Shown here: piece after piece, positions 6,790 through 13,687 of the stretch
Numbering within the stretch: position 1 is the stretch's first letter
Layout: the number at the start of each line of letters is the position of its first letter
From: an uncultured Burkholderiaceae bacterium
Lineage (GTDB): Bacteria; Pseudomonadota; Gammaproteobacteria; Burkholderiales; Burkholderiaceae_F
Assembly (NCBI GenBank): GCA_937936215.1
Contig: CALGWX010000265.1
Span: 1-15,964, forward strand
DNA length: 15,964 bases
Direction: 5' to 3'
Translations under genes and position numbers: made by a program
The notes under the pieces: generated by a model
The model's database searches: none
What the model saw: only the letters and a program-made list of their open reading frames with translations
Told to the model about the DNA's origin: nothing

Positions 6790-7265
6790 AACGCTTTCAC
6801 GTCCATGTGTCGGTCGAAGACCTCGCCGCCAGCATCCGCTTCTATTCGACGCTGTTCGGCACCGCGCCGGCGGTGGTCAAGGACGACTACGCCAAGTGGA
6901 TGCTCGACGATCCACGGCTGAACTTCGCCATTTCCAGTCGCGGCGCCCGGCCGGGCGTGGATCACCTCGGCCTGCAGGCCGATTCCGATGACGAGCTGGA
7001 GGCCCTGCACGGCCAGCTGCAGCGCGCCGAGTTGGCCACGAAGGCGGAAAAGGAAATCGCCTGCTGCTACGCGCGCTCGAACAAGTACTGGGTCACCGAT
7101 CCGGCCGGCGTCGCCTGGGAGACCTTCCACACCTTGGGTTCGGTGCCGACCTTTGGCGAGCCGGCGGCCGAGGATTCGACAGATGCCTGTTGTGTCCCGG
7201 CGGTCGCCGTGCCGGCCCGGGTCGACGTGAAGGGGCCGGTGCGCTCGGCCGCCTGCTGCCGCTAG
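6786..7265 (+). CDS. arsI: ArsI/CadI-family organoarsenical C-As lyase
   Basis: This 159-residue vicinal-oxygen-chelate (glyoxalase-fold) protein has the ArsI hallmarks. The likely iron ligands are His5, His60 and Glu112. A vicinal cysteine pair at Cys93-Cys94 (IACCYAR) would bind the trivalent arsenical. ArsI is a non-haem Fe(II) dioxygenase that cleaves the carbon-arsenic bond of methylarsenite and aromatic arsenicals, releasing arsenite for efflux. Two more Cys-Cys pairs lie in the tail (135-136 and 157-158). The start is the ATG overlapping the arsR stop by four bases. Reaction needs oxygen, so it would act under different conditions from the neighbouring respiratory enzyme. CadI-type cadmium-induced proteins share this family, but the ars neighbours favour ArsI. 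Confidence 0.88.
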   Translation: MKRFHVHVSVEDLAASIRFYSTLFGTAPAVVKDDYAKWMLDDPRLNFAISSRGARPGVDHLGLQADSDDELEALHGQLQRAELATKAEKEIACCYARSNKYWVTDPAGVAWETFHTLGSVPTFGEPAAEDSTDACCVPAVAVPARVDVKGPVRSAACCR

Positions 7266-7275
7266 GAGACCGCCC

Positions 7276-7794
7276 GTGGATCGTCCCTTCAACGTGCTGT
7301 TCCTGTGCACCGGCAACTCGGCGCGCTCGATCATCGCCGAGGCGTTGCTCAACACCATGGGCGGCAAGCGCTTCCGCGCCTACTCCGCCGGCAGCCACCC
7401 CAAAGGCGAAGTCAACCCGCACGCATTGAAGCTGCTGGCGAGGAGCCGCCTGCCCACCGAAGGGCTGCGCAGCAAGAGCTGGGACGAGTTCGCCGCGCCG
7501 GGGGCGCCGCCGCTGGACTTCGTCTTCACCGTCTGCGACAACGCCGCCGGCGAGGTCTGCCCGATGTGGCCGGGCCAGCCGTTGACCGCTCACTGGGGCA
7601 TTCCGGACCCGGCCGCCGTCACCGGCACCGAGGAAGAGATCGACCGCGCCTTCTTCAAGGCCTACGAGCAGCTTCAGCGGCGCATTGGCCTGTTCACCAG
7701 CCTGCGCCTGGAGCAGCTCGACCGGCTGGCGCTGCAGCGGCGCCTGGACGAGATCGGCCGCACGCGCGACGACGCTCCCGCGCCGCAGCCCTGA
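7276..7794 (+). CDS. arsC: Arsenate reductase ArsC, low-molecular-weight phosphatase type
   Basis: This 172-residue cytoplasmic reductase converts arsenate to arsenite for export by the Acr3 pump. The phosphatase P-loop is Cys11-TGNSA-Arg17. Cys87 (TVCDNA) and Cys95 (VCPMWPG) complete the thiol relay of the thioredoxin- or glutathione-linked class, and IPDPA near Asp111 is the general-acid loop. The start is GTG at 7276, preceded by TAGGAGA, which overlaps the arsI stop codon. The roughly 30-residue tail after the core, rich in Arg and Leu, makes it somewhat longer than the typical 130-140-residue enzyme. It is the third gene of the arsR-arsI-arsC-acr3 operon. Confidence 0.92.
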   Translation: MDRPFNVLFLCTGNSARSIIAEALLNTMGGKRFRAYSAGSHPKGEVNPHALKLLARSRLPTEGLRSKSWDEFAAPGAPPLDFVFTVCDNAAGEVCPMWPGQPLTAHWGIPDPAAVTGTEEEIDRAFFKAYEQLQRRIGLFTSLRLEQLDRLALQRRLDEIGRTRDDAPAPQP

Positions 7795-7815
7795 ACGGGT
7801 CCAGGGCCTCAAGCG

Positions 7816-8886
7816 ATGGGTTCTCCTTCGGTCGCCGCGCCGCCGCCGGCGCAGGCGATGAGCGTCTTCGAGCGCTACCTCACGGTCTGGGTGGCGCTTT
7901 GCATCGTGGCCGGCATCGGCCTCGGGCAATTGTTCCCGGCGCCCGTGCAGGCCATTGGCCGCATGGAAATCGCGCAGGTCAACCTGCCAGTGGGGGTGCT
8001 GATCTGGGTGATGATCATCCCGATGCTGCTGAAGATCGACTTCGGCGCGATGGGGCAGGTGAGGCGCCACGTGCGCGGCATCGGCGTGACCCTCGTCGTC
8101 AACTGGGCGGTCAAGCCTTTCTCGATGGCGCTGCTCGCCTGGATCTTCATCCGCCACGTGTTCGCGCCGTTTCTTCCGGCCGAGCAGCTCGCCAGCTACG
8201 TCGCCGGGCTGATCCTGCTGGCCGCCGCGCCGTGCACCGCGATGGTGTTCGTCTGGAGCCGGCTCACCGGCGGCGACCCGTACTTCACGCTGAGCCAGGT
8301 GGCACTGAACGACACCATCATGATCTTCGCCTTTGCGCCGATCGTTGCCCTGCTGCTGGGGCTGTCGTCGATCACGGTGCCGTGGGACACGCTGCTGATC
8401 TCGGTCGGCATGTACATCGTGGTGCCGGTGATCATTGCGCAGCTGATCCGCTCGCGGGTGCTGGCGCGCGGCGGCCAGCCGGCGCTCGACCGCCTGCTCG
8501 CCGCCATCGGCCCGTGGTCGATCGCGGCGCTGCTCGTCACGCTGGTCCTGTTGTTCGCTTTCCAGGGCGAGCAGATCCTGCGCCAGCCGCTGATCATCGC
8601 CATGCTGGCGGTGCCGATCCTGATCCAGGTCTTCTTCAACTCCAGCCTGGCGTACTGGCTGAACCGCAAGGTGGGCGAGAAGCACTCGGTGGCCTGCCCC
8701 TCGGCGCTGATCGGCGCGTCGAACTTCTTCGAGCTGGCGGTGGCCGCCGCGATCGGCCTGTTCGGCTTCAACTCCGGCGCCGCACTGGCCACCGTGGTCG
8801 GGGTGCTGATCGAGGTGCCGGTGATGCTGCTGGTGGTCAAGGTGGTCAACGCCAGCCGCGACTGGTACGAGCGCGGCACGGCTTGA
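7816..8886 (+). CDS. acr3: Acr3-family arsenite efflux permease
   Basis: This 356-residue inner-membrane protein has about ten hydrophobic segments and exports arsenite. The conserved cysteine in the fourth segment (AAAPCTAMVFVW, Cys140) and the glutamate of ASNFFELAVA (Glu306) are both present; these are the residues known to matter in Acr3 transporters. TGGDPY, ALNDTIM and QVFFNSSLAYWLN are also typical. Two starts are possible: ATG 7816, used here, and ATG 7858, which gives MSVFERYLTVWV, the more usual beginning. Neither has a strong ribosome site. It closes the ars operon, and I find no clear terminator after it. Confidence 0.93.
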   Translation: MGSPSVAAPPPAQAMSVFERYLTVWVALCIVAGIGLGQLFPAPVQAIGRMEIAQVNLPVGVLIWVMIIPMLLKIDFGAMGQVRRHVRGIGVTLVVNWAVKPFSMALLAWIFIRHVFAPFLPAEQLASYVAGLILLAAAPCTAMVFVWSRLTGGDPYFTLSQVALNDTIMIFAFAPIVALLLGLSSITVPWDTLLISVGMYIVVPVIIAQLIRSRVLARGGQPALDRLLAAIGPWSIAALLVTLVLLFAFQGEQILRQPLIIAMLAVPILIQVFFNSSLAYWLNRKVGEKHSVACPSALIGASNFFELAVAAAIGLFGFNSGAALATVVGVLIEVPVMLLVVKVVNASRDWYERGTA

Positions 8887-8947
8887 CGCTGCCGCCGGCT
8901 GCGCTTGCGGGCGGACGGCGCTGCCGGCAGACTGGCGGCGGTTAGAA

Positions 8948-9193
8948 ATGGGGTTTCACATGAGCGAGAACAGCCAGCTACATCGGATCACTGTGGATCC
9001 CAACATCTGCGCGGGGCGCCCGTGCATTCGCGGGCTGCGCGTCCGCGTCAAGGACATCCTCGACCTCCTGGCCCATGGGGCATCGGTCGAGGAGATCCTG
9101 GCCGACTACCCGTATCTTGAGCGCGATGACATTGTCGCCGTGCTGCAATACGCTGCGGCGCAACTCGACCATCCCATTGTCCACGCCGCCTGA
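8948..9193 (+). CDS. DUF433 antitoxin (VapB45-like)
   Basis: This 81-residue protein matches the DUF433 family: ITVDPNICAGRPCIRGLRV at 14-32, then a helix-turn-helix-like stretch DILDLLAHGASVEEILADYPYL and DDIVAVLQYAA. DUF433 proteins serve as antitoxins for PIN-like DUF5615 toxins and would also repress their own promoter. A second ATG at 8960 (MSENSQ) is an equally plausible start; ribosome sites are weak for both. It sits 11 bases before its partner and 61 bases after acr3. The gene is not part of arsenic metabolism. Confidence 0.85.
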   Translation: MGFHMSENSQLHRITVDPNICAGRPCIRGLRVRVKDILDLLAHGASVEEILADYPYLERDDIVAVLQYAAAQLDHPIVHAA

Positions 9194-9204
9194 AGCGGCG
9201 CCCG

Positions 9205-9534
9205 TTGCGATTCCTTGTCGACGCCAATCTTCCGCCGGCTCTTGCCGGCTGGCTCGCTGCGCGCGGCCACGTCGCAGTGCATGTTTGCGAGACCGGAGAC
9301 GCCCGCAGGACGGACCGCGAGATATGGGAGGAAGCGCTCGCGGGGCAGTTCGTGAACGTCAGCAAGGACGAAGACTTCGCGCGTAGGCGCAGCTTGACGG
9401 CCAGCGGACCCACCGTGGTGTGGATTCGCCTGGGCAACACGCGGCGGGCTGCTCTGCTCGCGCACCTCGAACGGCTGTGGCCCCAACTCGAGGAGGCACT
9501 TCAGCGCGGGGAGTCCATCGTGGAGGTCGCGTGA
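9205..9534 (+). CDS. DUF5615 PIN-like toxin (VapC45-like)
   Basis: This 109-residue protein has the DUF5615/Mut7-C-like PIN fold: FLVDANLPPALAGWL at the N-terminus with the first acidic residue Asp6, Glu/Asp residues around TGDARRTDREIWEEA, and SKDEDFARR around residue 53 with further acidic ligands. Such proteins are predicted ribonucleases held in check by the upstream DUF433 protein. I take TTG 9205 as start, because family members normally begin with a short M(K/R)FLVDAN; there is no ATG upstream in frame. The antitoxin stop is 11 bases away, giving the usual coupled antitoxin-toxin order. Confidence 0.83.
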   Translation: MRFLVDANLPPALAGWLAARGHVAVHVCETGDARRTDREIWEEALAGQFVNVSKDEDFARRRSLTASGPTVVWIRLGNTRRAALLAHLERLWPQLEEALQRGESIVEVA

Positions 9535-9556
9535 TCCTGGCCCGGTGAGGCTGCTC

Positions 9557-9593
9557 AAAAAAGCGGACGGCGGCGCATCGCTGCGCCGCCGTC
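9557..9593 (-). terminator. Intrinsic terminator of the transporter gene
   Basis: A perfect 12-bp stem (9566-9577 with 9582-9593, loop TCGC) is followed on the minus strand by CGCTTTTTT (9557-9565). It ends the minus-strand transporter transcript. On the plus strand the stem has no T-run after it, so it would act only weakly on the toxin gene, which ends 23 bases before its left edge. Confidence 0.8.
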
Positions 9594-9600
9594 TTGACCC

Positions 9601-9627
9601 CTGCCGCCGCGCCCGGCGCGGCGGCAG
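9601..9627. repeat. Second perfect hairpin downstream of the transporter gene
   Basis: CTGCCGCCGCGC (9601-9612) and its exact complement at 9616-9627 form a 12-bp stem with a 3-base loop. It lies just after the transporter stop codon (minus strand) and only 7 bases from the terminator hairpin. It could protect the mRNA end or reinforce termination. Confidence 0.55.
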
Positions 9628-9636
9628 CTCAGAGCG

Positions 9637-11154
9637 TCAGCCGATCGTCGCCAGCCACGGCACGCCGATCACGACCAGCGCGACGAAGAAGATTACGCCG
9701 AAGATCACGCCAAGCCGCCAGTAATCCTTGGCCGGGATGTAGCCGCTGCCGTAGTACACGGGACTCGGCCCGGTGGCGTACGGGGTCAAGATTCCCATGA
9801 TGCCCAGCGACAGGACAAGCAGCAGCGTGAACGTGCGCAGGTCGAGTCCGGGCACGCCCATGCCGACGGCCAGCATCACCGGCAGCATCGCGGTGACGTG
9901 CGCGGTGATGCTGGCGAACAGGTAGTGGGTGAAGAAGAACACGGCCAGCAGCAGCAGCATCACCATCGTCGGCGAGTAGCCGCCCATCTGTGCGCCCACG
10001 GCGTCGGCGAACCACTTGACGAAGCCGACCTTGTTCAGCCCGTCGGCCAGCGCCACCAGGGTGGCGAACCAAACCAGCGTGTTCCACGCCGCCTTGTTGG
10101 CGAGGATGTCGTCCCAGCTCACCACCTTGAGCACGACCATCAGCACGATGACGGCCATTGCCACCGTGGTGGCGTTGATCACGGCGCCGCCGAAGATCCA
10201 CAGGGTGAGTGCCATCAGCACCAGCACCGCCAGTTTGATCTCGCGCAGGGTCAGCGCGCCGAGCTTGCCGAGTTCGGCGCCGGCCCACTTCGGCACCTCC
10301 TCCCCGCTCTTCACTTCCGGCGGATAGAGGTAGTAGACGAGCAACGGCAGCACCAGCAGCAGCAGGATGCCGACCGGGGCAAAGGCGATGAACCAGTCGG
10401 TCCAGCTGATCGCGACGTTGGCGGTCTTGATCGCCATTTCCACGGCGAGCAGGTTCGGCGCCATGCCGGTCACGAACATCGAGCTGGTGATCGTGGTGGC
10501 CGCGATCGCCGTCCACATCAGGTAGCCGCCGATCTTCCGCGACGATGGGTCGTTGGGCTTGCTGTCGTACAGCGCCGGCAGGTTGCGGATCACCGGATAC
10601 ACGGTGCCGCCGCTGCGGGCGGTGTTCGACGGCGTGAACGGCGCCAGCAACAGGTCGGCGATGGTGACCGCGTAGCCGAGCGTCAGTGTCCGCTTGCCCA
10701 TCGCCTTGACCAGCAGCAGCGCGATACGGCGGCCCAGCCCGCTCTTCTCGTAGCCGAGCGCGAACATGAAGGCGGCAAAGATGAGCCACACCGTCGTATT
10801 GCTGAACCCGGACAGCGCCCAGGTCAGCGACGCGTTGGCCGGCTTGAAACCGGCCTTCGCCAGCTCGGCGGGGCTGAACAGCACGTACGGCGACAGGACG
10901 GTGACGAGCACCACCCCGATCAGCCCGATCGCCGCGCCGGGTAGCGGTTCGAGCATCAGGCCGACGATGACGCCGGCAAAGATCGCGAAGAAGTACCAGG
11001 CGTGCTGCGCCAGGCCTTCAGGCGGTGGGAACAATGCGATGGCGCCGGCGACGATGACTGGCAACAGTGCCTTCCAGGGGAACCCGTGCCCCGCCTTTTG
11101 GGCGGTTGGGGTCCTAGGGGCGGCGGCGCCACGTTCGGTGAGCGCGTTTGCCAT
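9637..11154 (-). CDS. DASS/SLC13-family anion (dicarboxylate) transporter
   Basis: This 505-residue inner-membrane protein of the divalent anion:Na+ symporter family (CitT/TtdT/SdcS-like) has about 11-12 hydrophobic segments and two re-entrant hairpin motifs. The first half carries FSNTTVW (117-123) and TPSNTARSGG (174-183); the second carries ITPYATGPSPVYYGSGY, here reading LTPYATGPSPVYY. The SNT motifs bind sodium and carboxylate in characterised members. Likely substrates are succinate, malate, 2-oxoglutarate, tartrate or citrate; the sequence does not decide which, nor symport against antiport. GGAGG lies 5 bases before the ATG. It is a single-gene unit with its own terminator. It might import electron donors for respiration, but nothing ties it to the molybdoenzymes. 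Confidence 0.9.
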   Translation of the reverse strand: MANALTERGAAAPRTPTAQKAGHGFPWKALLPVIVAGAIALFPPPEGLAQHAWYFFAIFAGVIVGLMLEPLPGAAIGLIGVVLVTVLSPYVLFSPAELAKAGFKPANASLTWALSGFSNTTVWLIFAAFMFALGYEKSGLGRRIALLLVKAMGKRTLTLGYAVTIADLLLAPFTPSNTARSGGTVYPVIRNLPALYDSKPNDPSSRKIGGYLMWTAIAATTITSSMFVTGMAPNLLAVEMAIKTANVAISWTDWFIAFAPVGILLLLVLPLLVYYLYPPEVKSGEEVPKWAGAELGKLGALTLREIKLAVLVLMALTLWIFGGAVINATTVAMAVIVLMVVLKVVSWDDILANKAAWNTLVWFATLVALADGLNKVGFVKWFADAVGAQMGGYSPTMVMLLLLAVFFFTHYLFASITAHVTAMLPVMLAVGMGVPGLDLRTFTLLLVLSLGIMGILTPYATGPSPVYYGSGYIPAKDYWRLGVIFGVIFFVALVVIGVPWLATIG

Positions 11155-11864
11155 GGTGACCTCCGAGGGAGTGCTTTGAGTGGAACAGTGAAGAGCCGTT
11201 ATTGACCGTACAGGCGATTAACCTGAAGTGGCGCTCAAATTGTCGTTGCAGCGACAGTGACACGTGTGTGCTGCATCAAAAGCCGTTTCGGCACTGACGG
11301 TGCCGTTACAAGAGTGCGGCAAGGAACCAACACGCCGTAAGTGCGGCCAGCTGCATCGTGCACGTCGCCGCGCCCCGAATCGGTGCGACGGCGAGACTCC
11401 GGCGCGATTTGGCCGATGGCCATTGGCGGCGCGACAGCGAAACAGGCGAAAAGCGGTTACTCGTCGTGCGGCGGCGGTGTTGATCACGACGCCGACCTCG
11501 CACCCCTGTGGGATCGTCTGCGGGCTGGCGCCGAAGACGATCCCGTTCGGCGTCCTCGATGCCCGTGCCGCGCGATATTGGAACAGAGATCACCGATAGC
11601 AGATGCAGCCCGGACGCCGCTTGTGCTGACGTTCGTCAGGGCAGGGTCCGGACCGACACAAGGCAAAGCGACCCACCGTCGGGCAGTCTGTTCGCAACGA
11701 GCGCAGAAAGCGCGCGGCCGGCGCGCTAATCAAGGTAGGCGTCGCAGTCCCGGCTCCATCGATCGCACGCGTTTTGGTACGCCGGGCCGGCGGTTTGCGA
11801 AGGGTTTGGCTCTGTCACCCTTGCCGTCTGCTGCCGGTGGACTACCTCTTCTCGGCCGCCGCCT
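11155..11864. other. 710-base stretch without an intact gene
   Basis: I find no supported gene on either strand. The frames have low-information composition and no family matches that I recognise. A run on the minus strand around 11470-11545 (reading GIVFGASPQTIPQGCEV) looks protein-like but is short and isolated, and could be a gene remnant. The right end of the transporter gene's promoter region lies here. Confidence 0.4.
11241..11256 (-). promoter_or_regulatory. Near-perfect 16-bp palindrome upstream of the transporter gene
   Basis: TGTCGTTG/CAGCGACA has two 8-base arms with one mismatch, 87 bases before the transporter start. Position and symmetry suit a regulator site. No known operator is recognised. 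Confidence 0.3.
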
Positions 11865-11867
11865 TGT

Positions 11868-12016
11868 TGAAATTTGGCGCACTGCTCGAGCACGGCTTGG
11901 GCGGTGTCGAGGGCGGCATCCTCCAAGGCCGGTAATTGTGCCACGGCCTCCAGTCCGGCAAGGTCACGCACACGGAACACCATGTTCTTGACGAGGCGCG
12001 ATAGGGACTCGGAAGC
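11868..12016 (-). pseudogene. Frameshifted 5' remnant of an acyl-CoA dehydrogenase gene
   Basis: On the minus strand, PSPYRA continues after a missing base into LVKNMVFRVRDLAGLEAV and then LPALEDAALDTAQAVLEQCAKF. This matches the N-terminal module of the long acyl-CoA dehydrogenases of proteobacteria (AcylCoA_DH_N), which typically reads YRAPLKDM.FVL.EL followed by a helix ending in EEAAKF. After KF the resemblance stops abruptly, so about 550 residues of the usual enzyme are gone. The frameshift lies at about 11995. It cannot be functional. Confidence 0.6.
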
Positions 12017-12262
12017 TTTTCACTGAAGAACGAGCTTGCGGACGCGCGGCTTGCCTCGGTCCCCCGTGGGCTGCGCCCCGTGCCGGCGACACCGCAGTGC
12101 TGAATTCGGGAGCGAGTGGACGAGTGGTCGACTGCAAATGGGTCCGACATGCCGTTTCCGCATGGGGCCCGTGCGCTGTGTGGTGATGTCAGCCCGACCG
12201 GTAACATGTACGGGCGGTGCAGCGGTGCCGGCTAACATCGTGATGGCAACGAGAGGTCACTC

Positions 12263-13675
12263 ATGAATGTTTTTGGATTTGCTTTGTTCCGGCGCCTGCT
12301 GGTGCTGCTGTTGGCAGGGTCCGTGGTCGCGAGCGGGGTCGCGCGGGCGCAGTCCGACCCGCCGCCGCTGAAGCCTGAGGAGATCGAGGCGCTGGTGGCG
12401 CCGATCGCCCTGTATCCGGATGCGCTGCTGTCGCAGGTGCTGATGGCCTCGACCTATCCGCTGGAAGTCGTGCAGGCGGCGCGCTGGCAGAAGGCAAATC
12501 CGAACCTCAAGGGCGACGACGCCGTCAAGGCAGTCGAGAACCAGCCCTGGGACATCAGCGTCAAGTCGCTGGTCGCGTTTCCGCAGATCCTCGAGCCGAT
12601 GGAAGAGAAGATCGACTGGACGCAGAAGCTTGGCGACGCCTTCCTCGCCGACGAGAAGGCGGTGTTCGATGCCGTGCAGCGTCTGCGCGCGAAGGCACAG
12701 GCCAGCGGCAACCTGAAGTCGACCGAGCAACAGAAAGTGGTCGTCGAGCAGGCCGCGCCGCAGCAGACCGTGATCGTGATCGAGCCGGCGCAACCCAACG
12801 TGATCTACGTGCCGTCGTACAACCCGACCGTGGTCTACGGTCCCTGGCTCTATCCGGCGTTCCCGCCGTTCTATTGGCCGCCCTCGCCGATCTATTACCC
12901 CGGCGGCTGGCATGGAGGCGGTTTTGCTTGGGGCGTGGCTTGGGGTTTCGCTGCCGGGGCCATCTACGGCGGCGTCAACTGGCGACGCGGTGACGTCAAC
13001 ATCAACGTCAACCGGGCGGTCAACATCGACCGCAGTTTCAACCGAAATAACATTGGCGAGGGCGGCCGCTGGAAGCACGACGCCAGCCATCGCAAGGGTG
13101 TCGCCTACCGCGACAATGCCAGTCGGCAGAAGTACGGCAGAGACGTCGCTGGCGCCGCCGGCCGTCAGGAGTATCGCGGTCGCGTCGGTGATGCCGTTGA
13201 TCGTGCCGGCCTCGGCGACCGGGCTGGCAATCGGGTTGGTGATCGGGCTGGTGATCGGGCTCGCGTCGGTGACGCCGTTGATCGTGCCGGCCTCGGCGAC
13301 CGCGCCGGGGATCGGCTCGGGGATCGGATCGGTGATCGAGCCGGGGATCGCGCAGGCAACCGTGTCGTGGATCGCCCGGGCGGCCGCGTTGGGGCGGCGG
13401 AAATCGGCGCTGGCGTTTCCAATCGTGCCGGCGGCATGGATCGTGGCGCAGGGGCGGGCCGGGACAACGCGCTCTCCGGAGTCGGCAACGCCAAGGCCTC
13501 GCAGCGCGACTTCAGCCGCGGAGCCGCCAGCAACAGCTCCATGGCCCGCAGCCGAGGCGGTGCCGGTGGCGTCAGCGGGGCATCAAGGCCGTCGCCTGCG
13601 GTGGCGCGCCCAAGCGGCGGCGGCGGTGCCCGCGGCGGCGTTGGCGCGGGACGGGGCGGTGGCGGCGGTCGCTAG
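12263..13675 (+). CDS. Exported DUF3300 protein with Gly/Arg/Asp repeat tail
   Basis: This 470-residue protein has a signal peptide (1-30, cleavage near ARAQ). The DUF3300 domain covers about 38-235, with EIEALVAPIALYPDALLSQVLMASTYP, the conserved beginning, and NVIYVPSYNPTVVYGPW before an aromatic- and Pro-rich stretch (190-240) ending in a Gly-rich hydrophobic patch. Beyond residue 290 the sequence is low complexity: GDRAGDR and RVGDAVDRAGLGDRAG repeats (307-346), then a Ser/Gly/Arg tail. Function is unknown; the family is presumed periplasmic or outer-membrane associated. The start has GAGAGG about 7 bases upstream. It is followed 12 bases later by a DUF2950 gene, a pairing I know from many proteobacteria, so the two probably act together. 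Confidence 0.88.
   Translation: MNVFGFALFRRLLVLLLAGSVVASGVARAQSDPPPLKPEEIEALVAPIALYPDALLSQVLMASTYPLEVVQAARWQKANPNLKGDDAVKAVENQPWDISVKSLVAFPQILEPMEEKIDWTQKLGDAFLADEKAVFDAVQRLRAKAQASGNLKSTEQQKVVVEQAAPQQTVIVIEPAQPNVIYVPSYNPTVVYGPWLYPAFPPFYWPPSPIYYPGGWHGGGFAWGVAWGFAAGAIYGGVNWRRGDVNINVNRAVNIDRSFNRNNIGEGGRWKHDASHRKGVAYRDNASRQKYGRDVAGAAGRQEYRGRVGDAVDRAGLGDRAGNRVGDRAGDRARVGDAVDRAGLGDRAGDRLGDRIGDRAGDRAGNRVVDRPGGRVGAAEIGAGVSNRAGGMDRGAGAGRDNALSGVGNAKASQRDFSRGAASNSSMARSRGGAGGVSGASRPSPAVARPSGGGGARGGVGAGRGGGGGR
13181..13301 (+). repeat. Two 40-bp direct repeats inside the DUF3300 gene
   Basis: Bases 13181-13220 and 13262-13301 are identical except for one position (T at 13192, C at 13273). They lie 81 bases, exactly 27 codons, apart, so copy-number change would keep the frame. 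They encode RVGDAVDRAGLGDR-type units. Confidence 0.85.
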
Positions 13676-13687
13676 GGAGAGCAGAAG

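Noticed and set aside
7093..8685. 530-residue minus-strand open frame opposite arsC and acr3
   Set aside because: Gln/His/Asp/Arg-rich antisense frame without motifs, overlapping two well-supported genes.
7305..8945. 546-residue plus-strand frame covering arsC and acr3 in another phase
   Set aside because: Out-of-phase reading of two strongly conserved genes; Arg/Ala/Gly composition only.
8887..8947. GC-rich inverted segments after acr3 considered as an ars-operon terminator
   Set aside because: No continuous stem followed by a T-run could be found.
11264..11599. 111-residue plus-strand frame in the gene-free stretch
   Set aside because: Arg-rich, no ribosome site, no recognisable family; indistinguishable from a chance frame.
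13181..13301. Possible CRISPR-like repeat array
   Set aside because: Only two long copies, coding and in frame within DUF3300, with no regular spacers and no cas genes.
13165..13542. Minus-strand frame with SPARSP-type peptide repeats
   Set aside because: The repetition comes from the repeats of the DUF3300 gene on the other strand.
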